A stretch of 64,000 nt of DNA from DHVE2 group archaeon (GCA_026993785.1 JALWRZ010000003.1:124001-188000), one strand, 5' to 3'. Shown: positions 24,451 to 32,954, counted from the stretch's first letter. Notes: generated by a model not told the origin, from the sequence alone. Numbers and translations are program-made.

Positions 24451-25377
24451 ATGTTCATGCTTGCCAAGATGGGAAGCCAGGAGCTCTTGAGAAGCAAGGA
24501 TTATATATTTGAGCCCAAACTGGATGGAACCAGGGCCATGCTCATAAAAGAAGGAAAGACCATGCGTTTCATAAATCGCCGGGGCTACAACATAACCAGG
24601 AGATATCCGGAATTGAGGAATGAGAATCAGTTGCGCTGTGAGAGCTGCAAACTTGATGGAGAAATCATAGTTTACAATAGCCACGGATTGCCAGATTTCC
24701 ACCTTCTGCAGCTCAGAGATCTTGTGGATTCTTCCAAGGATATCAGAATAAGGTCGGAGCTTTATCCGGCCACATTTGTAATCTTTGATATAGTTGAGAG
24801 AAATGGTGAGGATTTAAGGAATCTCCCTCTTCTCGAGAGAAAGAGAATTCTGCAGGAGGTAGTAATTGAAGACGAGAGATATCAGATAATTCCTTACACC
24901 GAGAATGGTGAGAAGCTCTGGGAGATAGTGAAGAAGATGAATATAGAGGGTGTGATGGCAAAGAGAAGGGATTCAAAATACCGGGAAGGGAGGCATGAAG
25001 ACTGGCTCAAGATAAAGTACTTCAAGACGGTGGATGCTATTATTGTCGGCTACACGCCTGGAAAGGGGAAAAGAGAAGACACCTTCGGCGCTCTGCTTCT
25101 GGCCCTATACTCTAAGGAGGGCTTGAGATCTGTGGGCAAAGTAGGCACAGGATTCGATTCCACGCTCTCTCACTATCTTCTTTCAAAATTCAAGGAAGAT
25201 GAGGTGAATGTTTTGAATCCTCCCCCCTATGAGGTAAGATGGGTCAAACCGGAGCTGGTTTGCGAGGTGCAGTATCTGGAGGTCACTCCTGATGGAAAGC
25301 TTCGGGCCCCCTCATTTAAGAGACTCCGATTTGATAAGGGGCCAGAGGAATGCAGGTGGGAGGATTTGCATTGGTAA
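24451..25377 (+). CDS. ligD: ATP-dependent DNA ligase of the NHEJ (LigD-like) type
   Basis: This 308-residue ligase has the adenylation lysine K23 in 'EPKLDGTRAM', motif 'RRGYNITRRYPEL', motif III 'ATFVIFDI', motif IV 'IEGVMAKRRDSKY' and motif V 'DWLKIKYFK', followed by an OB-fold ('GTFGALLLALY'-like, 'GKVGTGFD'). It matches the ligase domain of LigD alone, with no primase-polymerase or phosphoesterase domain. I start at ATG 24451, directly after the Ku stop; the frame is open to a GTG at 24439. It seals ends held by Ku. Confidence 0.92.
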   Translation: MFMLAKMGSQELLRSKDYIFEPKLDGTRAMLIKEGKTMRFINRRGYNITRRYPELRNENQLRCESCKLDGEIIVYNSHGLPDFHLLQLRDLVDSSKDIRIRSELYPATFVIFDIVERNGEDLRNLPLLERKRILQEVVIEDERYQIIPYTENGEKLWEIVKKMNIEGVMAKRRDSKYREGRHEDWLKIKYFKTVDAIIVGYTPGKGKREDTFGALLLALYSKEGLRSVGKVGTGFDSTLSHYLLSKFKEDEVNVLNPPPYEVRWVKPELVCEVQYLEVTPDGKLRAPSFKRLRFDKGPEECRWEDLHW

Positions 25378-25440
25378 AAATGTTGAATCAAGAGGCAAAG
25401 ATTTTTTATTTGGGGTGATATTATCCCTGCGGTGATGCGC

Positions 25441-25821
25441 ATGATACCTGAAGATTTGAAGTACACAAAAACCCACGAGTGGGTTAAGGTTGAGGGAAAT
25501 AAGGTAAGAATGGGAATAACCTACCATGCTCAGGAACAGCTCCACGATATTGTGTATGTGGAGCTGCCGGAGGTGGACACAGAGGTAAGTAAGGGTGATA
25601 CGCTGGGAGTAATAGAGTCCGTTAAGGCTGCAAGCGATTTCTATGCCCCCGTATCTGGGAAAGTGGTTGCGGTGAATAACGAGGTTGCAGATCAACCGGA
25701 GCTTCTCAATCAGGATCCTTATAAGAACTGGCTCGTGGAGATCGAGATGAGCAATCCTGATGAGCTCAATGAGCTTCTCAGTCCAGAAGAATACAAAAAG
25801 CTATTAGAGGAAGAGAGTTGA
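25441..25821 (+). CDS. gcvH: Glycine cleavage system H protein
   Basis: About 126 residues with the lipoyl-bearing Lys62 in 'GVIESVKAASDFYAPVSG' and the usual 'YTKTHEWVKVEG' N-terminus. GcvH carries the aminomethyl intermediate between P and T proteins. I start at ATG 25441 (MIPEDL); GTG 25432 and ATG 25435 are alternatives in frame, and GGTG at 25431 serves as a ribosome site. The P-like genes are 10 kb away (35955-38954) and are divergent. No gcvT or lipoate ligase gene is in the window. Confidence 0.93.
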   Translation: MIPEDLKYTKTHEWVKVEGNKVRMGITYHAQEQLHDIVYVELPEVDTEVSKGDTLGVIESVKAASDFYAPVSGKVVAVNNEVADQPELLNQDPYKNWLVEIEMSNPDELNELLSPEEYKKLLEEES

Positions 25822-26402
25822 AGGCCAAAGATTACTATTACAGGGAGGCCAGGAGGCTCGGTTACAAAAGCCGTGCCTCCTTCAAACTTCTGCAGATCAA
25901 TGAAAGATTTTATCTTTTGAAGAGGGGATACAGGGTTCTGGATCTTGGAGCGGCTCCTGGTGGCTGGTCTCAACTCTCTCTGGAGCTTGTTGGCGCCGAA
26001 GGCCTTGTTGTTGCGGTGGATATAAAACCGGTAAAAATTAAAGGTGTGGTTTTCATAAGAAAAAATGTGTTTGATGAGGACATAGTCGCTCAGCTAACAA
26101 ATTATGCGCCTTTTAATGTAGTTCTATCCGACATGTCTCCGAATATTTCCGGGGTATCTTCCTGGGATCATGCCAGATCCTTAGAGCTTGCGGAAAGGGC
26201 GTTGGACATCGCTATTCAGGTTCTCAAGGAGGGAGGTCATTTTCTCACCAAAATATTTCAGGGGGATATGGAAAGAGATTTCAGAAGAAAATGCGAGAAA
26301 TACTTTGAACTTGTTAAGGCCCACAAACCAAAGGCATCCTTACCTCAAAGTGCCGAAATTTATTTTGTATGCAAGAGATTTAAGTCCCTAAGAACCCCGT
26401 AG
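25818..26402 (+). CDS. rlmE: 23S rRNA 2'-O-ribose methyltransferase RlmE/FtsJ
   Basis: A 194-residue SAM-dependent methyltransferase: 'DYYYREARRLGYKSRASFKLLQI' with the first catalytic Lys region, SAM motif 'VLDLGAAPGGWSQ' near residue 43, 'DMSPNISG' with the catalytic Asp, and 'GGHFLTKIFQG' with the catalytic Lys. It modifies the 23S A-loop in bacteria and archaea. The TTG start at 25818 overlaps the gcvH stop; the family N-terminus begins right there. It ends inside the convergent TraB-like gene (43-base overlap). Confidence 0.9.
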   Translation: MKAKDYYYREARRLGYKSRASFKLLQINERFYLLKRGYRVLDLGAAPGGWSQLSLELVGAEGLVVAVDIKPVKIKGVVFIRKNVFDEDIVAQLTNYAPFNVVLSDMSPNISGVSSWDHARSLELAERALDIAIQVLKEGGHFLTKIFQGDMERDFRRKCEKYFELVKAHKPKASLPQSAEIYFVCKRFKSLRTP

Positions 26403-27001
26403 AGTCTCTCAAGCTCAACGATAACAAGTATTTTTCTCTCCTCTCTTTGAGCAACGATATCCCTAATTCTTTTTGCCATGTATTTTTCCCTTTCTCTCTC
26501 AATCTCCCTGAAGGGAGCCAGTTTGTTTACCTCCGCGTCCCACATCATCACAAATTCCTCGGGAGTTTTTACGTTGAATTTCTTCTTGGCAAGTCTCTTT
26601 TTGCGCATATTGGAAAGCAGGATATGGTAAAACTCCACTTTCTTCAAATATAGATCGCTGTACTTCTTTTCAGGCATATCCAGGGGGAGCATTTCTATGT
26701 TTCTCTCCTTGGATAGAGCAAAGGCCTCTAAGTAAGTTGGGACTGGCAGACCTACCTCTCCAAACTTCTCAAGTTTGAGCCCGTATATTACTTCATACTC
26801 ATCCGGATATATATCAAAGGGTTTTGCAAGATAGGAACGAAGTCCTTCCAGCTCTTCTGGAGAAATGCCTAAGAGTAAAAGTTCTGGCTCGAATTCCGCG
26901 GTCAGTTTTCTTAATAAAGCTCTCTCCTTCACCAGGCCTTTAATTGTGCCGAAAAATAGCAGGTTTTTGCCTTTAAATTCATACCGCAAAATCCTTTGCA
27001 T
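26360..27001 (-). CDS. TraB/GumN-like protein (tentative)
   Basis: 213 residues, soluble, with 'GTIKGLVKERALLRKLTAEFEPELLLLGISPEEL' near the N-terminus and 'EREREKYMAKRIRDIVA...KILVIVELERLYGV' near the end. The second segment resembles the 'ER...YM...I...VVGAGH' part of TraB proteins, although the conserved Gly-His is missing. Start ATG overlaps the upstream HTH gene stop (TGATG), so the two are co-expressed. Function unknown; may simply be an archaeal orphan family. Confidence 0.5.
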   Translation of the reverse strand: MQRILRYEFKGKNLLFFGTIKGLVKERALLRKLTAEFEPELLLLGISPEELEGLRSYLAKPFDIYPDEYEVIYGLKLEKFGEVGLPVPTYLEAFALSKERNIEMLPLDMPEKKYSDLYLKKVEFYHILLSNMRKKRLAKKKFNVKTPEEFVMMWDAEVNKLAPFREIEREREKYMAKRIRDIVAQREERKILVIVELERLYGVLRDLNLLHTK

Positions 27002-27942
27002 CAGAGCGCGCTCCTTTCCCTCACCATCTTCTTTATCTCTTCTCTATTTTCCACTTCCATCAGCTCATCCTTGCCAATCAGGGGTATGCCCTCTATCTCT
27101 TCATATCTGGCCTTGTTTACAACGATGAAGGTATCCTTCTCCAGGATCTTTCTCAGGATCTTGAAATTCATGGCCTTGTATTTCAGATTCCGGGTGTCTC
27201 TGGTTACCCCTGTAAGCAGCACATCTCTATCATCCCTGCTGAGTACTTCGAAGGGGCATTTGAGGGTAAGATATACATCGTAGCCGATGCGCATAAGCTG
27301 CTCGTAGACCTCTGCGATTTCACCACCCTGCTTTAATCTCTCTCGGGGATACTTCTCCTCCTGAAGCTCTCCAAAGTGAAGAGGATCGAGAGGCTCGATC
27401 AGCTCCTCGCCTAAGTACTCCTCGAGCTTAAGGGCTATATCCACCACAGCGCTCATACCTTCCTCGTAGAGCTGTATGGCTTTTCTGGAAACACCGGCGA
27501 TTTCAGCGAGATGCCCAAGAGACAGGCCTCTCTGCTCCCTTATTCGCCGCAGAACCTCACCCCTCATCTTGACATAAAGGCCCCCTGGAGACGCGTAAAC
27601 GAAGGGCTTGATATCCTCCAGAATGAAATCCCTGAAGGTGCCAAGGGACACTATGGGAATGCCGTGGCGGGAGTAAATCACACCATCGAGAATAGGGCCC
27701 ATTGCGCTCTTCTCCCCTATAACTAAAGGAGAAGCTTCCAGCTCTTTTCCTAAAATCTTCAGCTCCCTTGCCACCTCATTTCGCAAAGCGTCTATATTTA
27801 TCAGGCTCTTAAGAATGAGGATAAGCTGCTCTCTTCTTGCTATTAAATCGAAGCTTATGCTCTTAAATAGAGGCTCACCTATCTCAAATCCACCTTTTCG
27901 AAGTATTTCCCGAATTTCGTTGAGCATCCTGTTTTTCTCCAT
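27001..27942 (-). CDS. Archaeal HTH-type transcriptional regulator (MF_00584-like)
   Basis: 313 residues. The N-terminal half has 'SFDLIARREQLILILKSLINID' and 'SPLVIGEKSAMGPILDGVIYSRHGIPIVSLGTF', a restriction-endonuclease-like domain common to this archaeal family; then comes a Cro-type helix-turn-helix at about 125-160 ('LRRIREQRGLSLGHLAEIAG', then 'VSRKAIQLYEEGM'). These proteins are widespread in euryarchaea and uncharacterised. The ATG at 27942 is about 28 bases from a TATA element (27968-27977), so the start is leaderless. It forms a two-gene operon with the TraB-like gene. Confidence 0.82.
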   Translation of the reverse strand: MEKNRMLNEIREILRKGGFEIGEPLFKSISFDLIARREQLILILKSLINIDALRNEVARELKILGKELEASPLVIGEKSAMGPILDGVIYSRHGIPIVSLGTFRDFILEDIKPFVYASPGGLYVKMRGEVLRRIREQRGLSLGHLAEIAGVSRKAIQLYEEGMSAVVDIALKLEEYLGEELIEPLDPLHFGELQEEKYPRERLKQGGEIAEVYEQLMRIGYDVYLTLKCPFEVLSRDDRDVLLTGVTRDTRNLKYKAMNFKILRKILEKDTFIVVNKARYEEIEGIPLIGKDELMEVENREEIKKMVRERSAL

Positions 27943-27992
27943 CACGGCACTAAATAAATTACGCTCCTATATATTTTTTTCCTCACCTTTTT

Positions 27993-28119
27993 CCCAAGCT
28001 ATTTTGTTTTTTTGCGAGAGCTTGGGGCCGTCGGGTGTTGATTTCGCCCAACTGAATAGCACAGTTGTATTTATCCGTACAGCGCAGGATCACAGTACCT
28101 AATGAGATTATGGATCACA
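27993..28119. other. Intergenic patch with inverted repeats, possible structured RNA or regulatory site
   Basis: Between the HTH regulator and the surface-protein cluster. CCCAAGCT (27993-28000) and AGCTTGGG (28019-28026) form a perfect 8-bp stem with an 18-base loop. CAACTG (28049-28054) and CAGTTG (28062-28067) form a second stem, and GGATCACA occurs twice (28087 and 28110 region). The section 28014-28050 is GC-rich against its surroundings. It may be an RNA gene, an operator for the divergent regulator, or a scar of a mobile element. Confidence 0.3.
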
Positions 28120-28140
28120 ATAATAGGCAATAGACAAAAT

Positions 28141-28149
28141 TTTTATATT
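28141..28149 (+). promoter_or_regulatory. TATA box of the surface-protein cluster (first unit)
   Basis: TTTTATATT centred 25 bases before the ATG at 28170 but only 13 before the ATG at 28158. With the spacing seen elsewhere in the window, this favours 28170 as the leaderless start. Confidence 0.5.
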
Positions 28150-28169
28150 AGATAAACATGACAATAAAC

Positions 28170-28844
28170 ATGCAAAGAAGATATGCTATACTGAATGTTA
28201 TTACACCTATTATAGTTTTACTTATTATTGGGACTTACTTATATTTATCCCAACCACCGGAGCTCAAGGTGGAGGAGGGATATGATACGCTTCATCTTCC
28301 GTATTATCCTTCTGGCGCGTATTATCCCCACAAAACCGCATATGCAGAAACAATAATTAACGGTGCCAATATTTTAAACTTCAGTGTTAGCGTATGGAAG
28401 GTAGATACGGGCAATTTATCCCGGTACGATCCGTACTATGAAGATCATATAGTAATATTCATCGAGCTTGCAGCGAGCACACATTTCAAAGATGATTTAA
28501 AGATAGATTATTTTGAGTTCCGCGCAGTGGAATTAGGTGGGGTGAATGCCACAGATAACACACAAAATTTTCAGTTGAGCAGCATCAAAAAGGAAAATCT
28601 TACTGTCTGGCCGGAATCAAAGTGCAATTATGGGAGTTGGGGCACAGAACCCATATATTCAGGATTTGATGCAAATGGTAAGAATTTCACTGTGGAGGAG
28701 GAAATTCTCTGGGAGATACCACACCACAATTATGGAAATAATTACACATTGAGAGTTCAGGCAATCCTGGGAATGTACGGTCAAAGGATTCCCGCTACGA
28801 TTGATATAGAATTATCTGGATTTGCGGAGGGTGAGGAAGAATGA
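28170..28844 (+). CDS. Membrane-anchored surface protein, shared 'KVDTG/LWEI' domain, copy 1
   Basis: About 224 residues: an N-terminal membrane segment (residues 6-25) and an extracytoplasmic domain. The domain shows 'SVSVWKVDTGNLSRYDPYYED' followed by a hydrophobic strand, and near the end 'VEEEILWEIPHHNYGNNYTL' and 'RIPATIDIEL'. The same ordered motifs appear in the proteins at 29811 and 30437, so this is a paralogous family. Sequons (NFS, NLS, NAT, NLT, NYT) point to a glycosylated surface protein. The stop overlaps the next ATG. Family not recognised. Confidence 0.7.
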   Translation: MQRRYAILNVITPIIVLLIIGTYLYLSQPPELKVEEGYDTLHLPYYPSGAYYPHKTAYAETIINGANILNFSVSVWKVDTGNLSRYDPYYEDHIVIFIELAASTHFKDDLKIDYFEFRAVELGGVNATDNTQNFQLSSIKKENLTVWPESKCNYGSWGTEPIYSGFDANGKNFTVEEEILWEIPHHNYGNNYTLRVQAILGMYGQRIPATIDIELSGFAEGEEE

Positions 28845-29593
28845 AAAAGAAAATGAAAGGTCTGCTAATCGGAATAGGAGTAGTGATAGTGGTGGCAATT
28901 CTTTTAGGTGCGTATTTTGCCTCGCAGCCAAAGGTGAAGTGGTGGAAACCCGAGAAGGAGATGGAAAAGCCCGTGTTGAATAGCTATCCCTCGATGATCA
29001 CAGTCTATAGAAACTATTCCAAAGAAGATTATACCTTAGATTTAGATAAATACGCAGGAAATTTCTCCACCGACAAAAATTTTGAAGTTGGTATAATATT
29101 GAAATGTCGTAGTTATGAATATTTCTTGGATGATTACGATGAACTTCGTGGAAATCTTACCGCATACGCAGAGCGTCTGAGCGGGGATTACATACTGCAG
29201 AAATTGGTAATAAGTTATCAATATGGAAGCGAGAAAGAATATGAATACACGGAGATTTTCTATGGTGATAGAGGGCCTAAACATTTTCAAGGAACAAATC
29301 TCTGGTTCGATGTAAGTTACAACAGGCGTGGTGGAGACAATATGATATATCAATGGATGCACAATCATCAAATGGTGGGTGTGAATAAAGATGAGATAAA
29401 CGCAGATTTTTACGGAATAAGCTGTTCACCAGTGATATTTCTCGATGACTCACTCTCACAGCATCTTAACCACACAATAATCTTCACGGTGACGGCATAT
29501 TACGGCCATCCCACGCTCTTAGGATGGTCGGATATGCATGAGTTGAAAACGCAGGTAGTTTTAAAAATAGTCGCAGGAGGTGAAAAAGAGTGA
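28841..29593 (+). CDS. Membrane-anchored surface protein of the same cluster
   Basis: 250 residues with an N-terminal membrane segment (about 7-26) and an external domain rich in Tyr and sequons. The layout is like its neighbours (anchor, short linker 'KVKWWKPEKEMEKPV', beta-rich domain), but the 'KVDTG' and 'LWEI' motifs are absent or too diverged to see. It overlaps the upstream gene by ATGA and is followed, with a one-codon overlap, by a 26-codon membrane frame. Function unknown. Confidence 0.68.
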   Translation: MKKKMKGLLIGIGVVIVVAILLGAYFASQPKVKWWKPEKEMEKPVLNSYPSMITVYRNYSKEDYTLDLDKYAGNFSTDKNFEVGIILKCRSYEYFLDDYDELRGNLTAYAERLSGDYILQKLVISYQYGSEKEYEYTEIFYGDRGPKHFQGTNLWFDVSYNRRGGDNMIYQWMHNHQMVGVNKDEINADFYGISCSPVIFLDDSLSQHLNHTIIFTVTAYYGHPTLLGWSDMHELKTQVVLKIVAGGEKE

Positions 29594-29670
29594 GGAAAGT
29601 GGTGGGAATTCTGGTTTTAGTGCTGTTTCTGGGAATAGTAATGTTAAGGCTTGTTTATAGAGCATTATAG
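29590..29670 (+). CDS. 26-residue single-pass membrane peptide
   Basis: A GTG at 29590 overlaps the preceding stop (GTGA) and lies 6-9 bases after a strong AGGAGGTG. It opens 26 codons, MRKVVGILVLVLFLGIV...RAL, forming one hydrophobic helix with a positive N-terminus. The translational coupling and clean hydrophobic pattern argue for a real mini-gene rather than chance, but it is short enough that this remains uncertain. Confidence 0.4.
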   Translation: MRKVVGILVLVLFLGIVMLRLVYRAL

Positions 29671-29766
29671 AAAGATAAGAAAGTAAGAAAGAAAGACATA
29701 GATTTATAAAGAAAAAATTATCTTTTAAATATCTTTTTAAAATACTTCCATGATAAATAGAAAAAA

Positions 29767-29778
29767 GTTTTTATAATT
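29767..29778 (+). promoter_or_regulatory. TATA box of the second surface-protein unit
   Basis: GTTTTTATAATT about 38 bases before the ATG at 29811, which also has AGAAGGTGA as a ribosome site, so here a short leader of about ten bases is likely. Confidence 0.45.
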
Positions 29779-29810
29779 GAACTACCTTAGAATGGTAAGA
29801 AGGTGATAAC

Positions 29811-30440
29811 ATGAAAAATGCCAAAGTTGCTTTGACAATTATATTGCCTTTACTCCTTATTGCAGGCGGAGGTTGGTACTATTTTACCGAACCTCCTTCT
29901 AACTTGGAGATTAGAGAAGGTACAGCAAAACTTGTGCTGCACCATATAGAAAATGGAAGAACCTTATGGAATGATACCACAACTTATGCTATTACTCGAG
30001 TAAACAGTAATAGCGAATTAGAATTGGGTGTGAGTTCATACTGGATAGATAGAGGGGGCGGGGTTGAGGATGTATTCTTAAATCTTTATATTCTTGGAAA
30101 TTTTTCAGAAGATATTAATATTAGTACATTAAAGATATCGGCCAAAGGAGAAGCATATACTGATAATGTGGGTTTTTTGATAGGTGCTAATAAGGAGAAG
30201 GGTCTGAAAATGTGGTCCGTTGATAGAATAGTTCCAGGTAGCAGTGGAAACTCCACGTGTTTTGTGGGATATGATGTGTATTCTCACAATTTTCAAGCAT
30301 CTATAGAAATTCTATGGGAGATATTAGGTGCGAAAAATGATACCACATATGGATTGATCATCACTGCTATTGTCTATGTTTCTTTCGAAAAAATCCCAGT
30401 AACTCTTAATGTGGTTGTAGAAGGAGGTGAGAAATTATGA
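29811..30440 (+). CDS. Membrane-anchored surface protein, shared domain, copy 2
   Basis: A 209-residue relative of the protein at 28170: membrane segment (4-22), then an external domain with 'LGVSSYWIDRGGGVEDVFLNLYI' aligned to the 'KVDTG' strand and 'FQASIEILWEILGAKNDTTYGL' plus 'KIPVTLNVVV' aligned to the 'LWEI' end. Many sequons. Its stop overlaps the ATG of the 804-residue protein that has the same domain at its N-terminus. Codon use is strongly AT-rich. Function unknown; surface or adhesion role inferred from location only. Confidence 0.7.
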   Translation: MKNAKVALTIILPLLLIAGGGWYYFTEPPSNLEIREGTAKLVLHHIENGRTLWNDTTTYAITRVNSNSELELGVSSYWIDRGGGVEDVFLNLYILGNFSEDINISTLKISAKGEAYTDNVGFLIGANKEKGLKMWSVDRIVPGSSGNSTCFVGYDVYSHNFQASIEILWEILGAKNDTTYGLIITAIVYVSFEKIPVTLNVVVEGGEKL

Positions 30441-32851
30441 AAACTAAGTTGGGTATTATCGCTTTATTGGTAGTTTTTCTATTATTTGCTCTATCAATAT
30501 ATGTTTCAGAAGTAAGTGGAGCAACAATATATTATGCAGCGGATGGAAAGGTTATAGTGTATCATAAGTTTGTAAATGGAAGCACAGGTATCGAGAGATA
30601 TGAATATGGAGATTCAAAAATAATAATTCAGAATGAGGGTATCTCTTTCACAGTAGAGATATTTAAAGTGGATACTGGTGGAGGTTTTACCGACGTATTT
30701 CTAAATATTTCTGTGGCTGGCTCTTCTGATGTTATGAAATATTCACATGGAAATTTCTATGGCTATGTGAAGCCCTATATGGTTGTAATAAACGCATCTC
30801 AGGGTGATGTACCTAGGAATGCTATGGTAGGTTTCTATACAGCAGCTGATCGTGGTTATAATGTATATGGTGAAAAGAAAGATCCTCACAATGATACCGT
30901 TAATGATTTTATGAAGTTAGGAGTTTCATACGCAGCTGGTGTGTTAATAAATTCTGGTATTGGAGTTGCTTTGGATCTATTAGAAATAATGCCTGAGTTA
31001 TTGGGTTCTACGGGTATTCATGATGTACTTGGTGCAAGGGGTCCCTATAAAACAGCAACAATGGTTTTATATCAGAGAGGATATAAAACCTATGATAATC
31101 CAGATACCAGCGATAATTGGTGGAGTAAAATGGGATACACAGCTTATGCTATGCATACTCAAATAATATGGGAACTCCCAACTTCTGAAAAATCATATAC
31201 CTTACATTTAAGTGTACAAAATATTATGGGTAAATGGATGGAGATGTTTCCTTTGGACAATATAGATGACTATCCTCCTACACAAACGTGGTATAGTGCA
31301 AAGTCAATGATAGATATTACTATTAAAAATGGGCAGATAAAATACTTTGATGCACATACCGAAAATGTGGATGGTGAGAGCACGACAACATTTTATACAA
31401 AAGATTACACTCCTTCTTGGGAATCCGATGAACTGAGTTACTATGTCTCTCCTGTGTTAAGAGTGAGAGCATCCACTTATAATAGTGTTCCTTTAAACTA
31501 CGAGGTAGATTGGGGAGATGGCACAAACTCCTCGGTGTATAATGTACCCTCTGGTGAATACTATCCTTTCAATCATAACTATTATCCTAGGAGACATGTG
31601 GGTGAGAGTAGAAGTTACACTATTAGAATAAGAGCATATACAGCCGATTATTATGGAGGGTGGAGCGAAACAAAGACAATAGATATTACGGTGATAAACA
31701 ATGGAAAAATGAATGATGATGGAGGCGGTGGCGGCTGCCCGTTCCTCTACACCTACAGCGGGGATAACTGGCGAGAGGAGAACAACGTGCTTGTATGGGC
31801 CGAGAACGCAACCAGGCCATTTTTAGAGACGGGAGATTTCTATCTATTCAATGCTACAGAGAATAATGATAGGGTAACGATAGGCATAGGAGAGCCAGGA
31901 GAGGATGCGGATTACATAGATGCGGTAAAGCTGTACAAAGTTAATGCTCCTGAGGGCTATGAGGTGGCAGAGAGCTATACCGGCATGGTTTACGCGTACA
32001 GAGAGGTAGAGAGCGGAATAGCGAAAGATAACCATGGGGAGAATGTTACCTTGCTGATTGGCGAGGAGGATGGCAATTACTGGATAGGCGATAAGGGAGA
32101 TTATGTGGATATCACACTGAATCTGAGCAGCGAGAATCTGCTTGTTATACGGGGGATAGATAATCCTCAAGAATCTACTGGTAAACTACGTATGACGAGA
32201 TCTACCATACTGGTATACGCCAATGTGAGCAACGAATGGATAAAGTTGGGAGAGATAAAGGTAAGGCATAACCTGCATACCAATGTAGTTAACTTGGATC
32301 TGTTGCATCTCCTGCTGGGAGATAAGGTAGAGCTTAGATTCGAGATGCGGGATCGCAACGGCATAGATTTCATAGGCGTGGCGCATGATTACAGACTGGC
32401 ATCGCTTGAAAGAGTGAATCTTGAATATTCGAGTTACGGATACGAGAATATAACCGAGGTGGATGGCAACTATCTTCGCTTGAATCCGGGAGACTTTGTA
32501 AGGCTGAGCTTTGAGAGCGAGGGAGATGGCCTGTATCTCCTGGCAATCTACGGATTCTATTTCAATCATGAGATGATTGGCAAGGGCATAGGAATAGCGA
32601 GAGCGGATGAGGTGAATATAGCGGAAGCGAAGTTGCAGGGTAATCTTTCTGCGGGAGTGAACTATGTCCTGCTTCCATTGCTAGAGAATTACAATGGAAT
32701 ATGCAGCATAATGTGGTACGTGGATGGCACATATGTACCAGGCGATAAGCCAGTGGTAAGCTTTGATGCAGGAGTGCATACGATAGAGCTACGGATACTC
32801 CGCAGCTCTGGTGCCTGGGAGAGCTACTCTCTCCAGCTCTCCATTTCTTGA
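30437..32851 (+). CDS. Large secreted protein: shared domain + PKD-like domain + C-terminal beta module
   Basis: 804 residues. Signal peptide (1-30); the cluster's shared domain ('FTVEIFKVDTGGGFTDVFLNISV' near 75 and 'HTQIIWELPTSEKSYTL' near 240) carrying a roughly 100-residue insertion; a PKD-like domain near 340-425 ('YEVDWGDGTNSSVY'); a Gly-rich hinge 'DDGGGGGCPFLYTYSG' near 430; then a C-terminal module of about 370 residues with 'NVLVWAENATRPF'. No C-terminal anchor is seen. Before the hinge the codons are AT-rich like the neighbouring genes; after it they resemble the chromosomal average, suggesting a fused or recombined gene. Function unknown. Confidence 0.75.
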   Translation: MKTKLGIIALLVVFLLFALSIYVSEVSGATIYYAADGKVIVYHKFVNGSTGIERYEYGDSKIIIQNEGISFTVEIFKVDTGGGFTDVFLNISVAGSSDVMKYSHGNFYGYVKPYMVVINASQGDVPRNAMVGFYTAADRGYNVYGEKKDPHNDTVNDFMKLGVSYAAGVLINSGIGVALDLLEIMPELLGSTGIHDVLGARGPYKTATMVLYQRGYKTYDNPDTSDNWWSKMGYTAYAMHTQIIWELPTSEKSYTLHLSVQNIMGKWMEMFPLDNIDDYPPTQTWYSAKSMIDITIKNGQIKYFDAHTENVDGESTTTFYTKDYTPSWESDELSYYVSPVLRVRASTYNSVPLNYEVDWGDGTNSSVYNVPSGEYYPFNHNYYPRRHVGESRSYTIRIRAYTADYYGGWSETKTIDITVINNGKMNDDGGGGGCPFLYTYSGDNWREENNVLVWAENATRPFLETGDFYLFNATENNDRVTIGIGEPGEDADYIDAVKLYKVNAPEGYEVAESYTGMVYAYREVESGIAKDNHGENVTLLIGEEDGNYWIGDKGDYVDITLNLSSENLLVIRGIDNPQESTGKLRMTRSTILVYANVSNEWIKLGEIKVRHNLHTNVVNLDLLHLLLGDKVELRFEMRDRNGIDFIGVAHDYRLASLERVNLEYSSYGYENITEVDGNYLRLNPGDFVRLSFESEGDGLYLLAIYGFYFNHEMIGKGIGIARADEVNIAEAKLQGNLSAGVNYVLLPLLENYNGICSIMWYVDGTYVPGDKPVVSFDAGVHTIELRILRSSGAWESYSLQLSIS

Positions 32852-32870
32852 TTTTTAACTCTATTTTTAT

Positions 32871-32884
32871 CTGGGGATTCCCCA
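32871..32884. terminator. Hairpin between convergent genes
   Basis: TGGGGA-T-TCCCCA is a perfect short inverted repeat in the 100-base gap between two convergent genes, flanked by T-rich tracts (TTTTTAT and CTTTATCTTTTCC). It may help end transcription from either side. Confidence 0.35.
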
Positions 32885-32954
32885 TCTAGTGTCTTTATCT
32901 TTTCCTAAAACCTTTATTTATCTACTATGATTGTGAGCCGCTGGAAGCTTAGGC

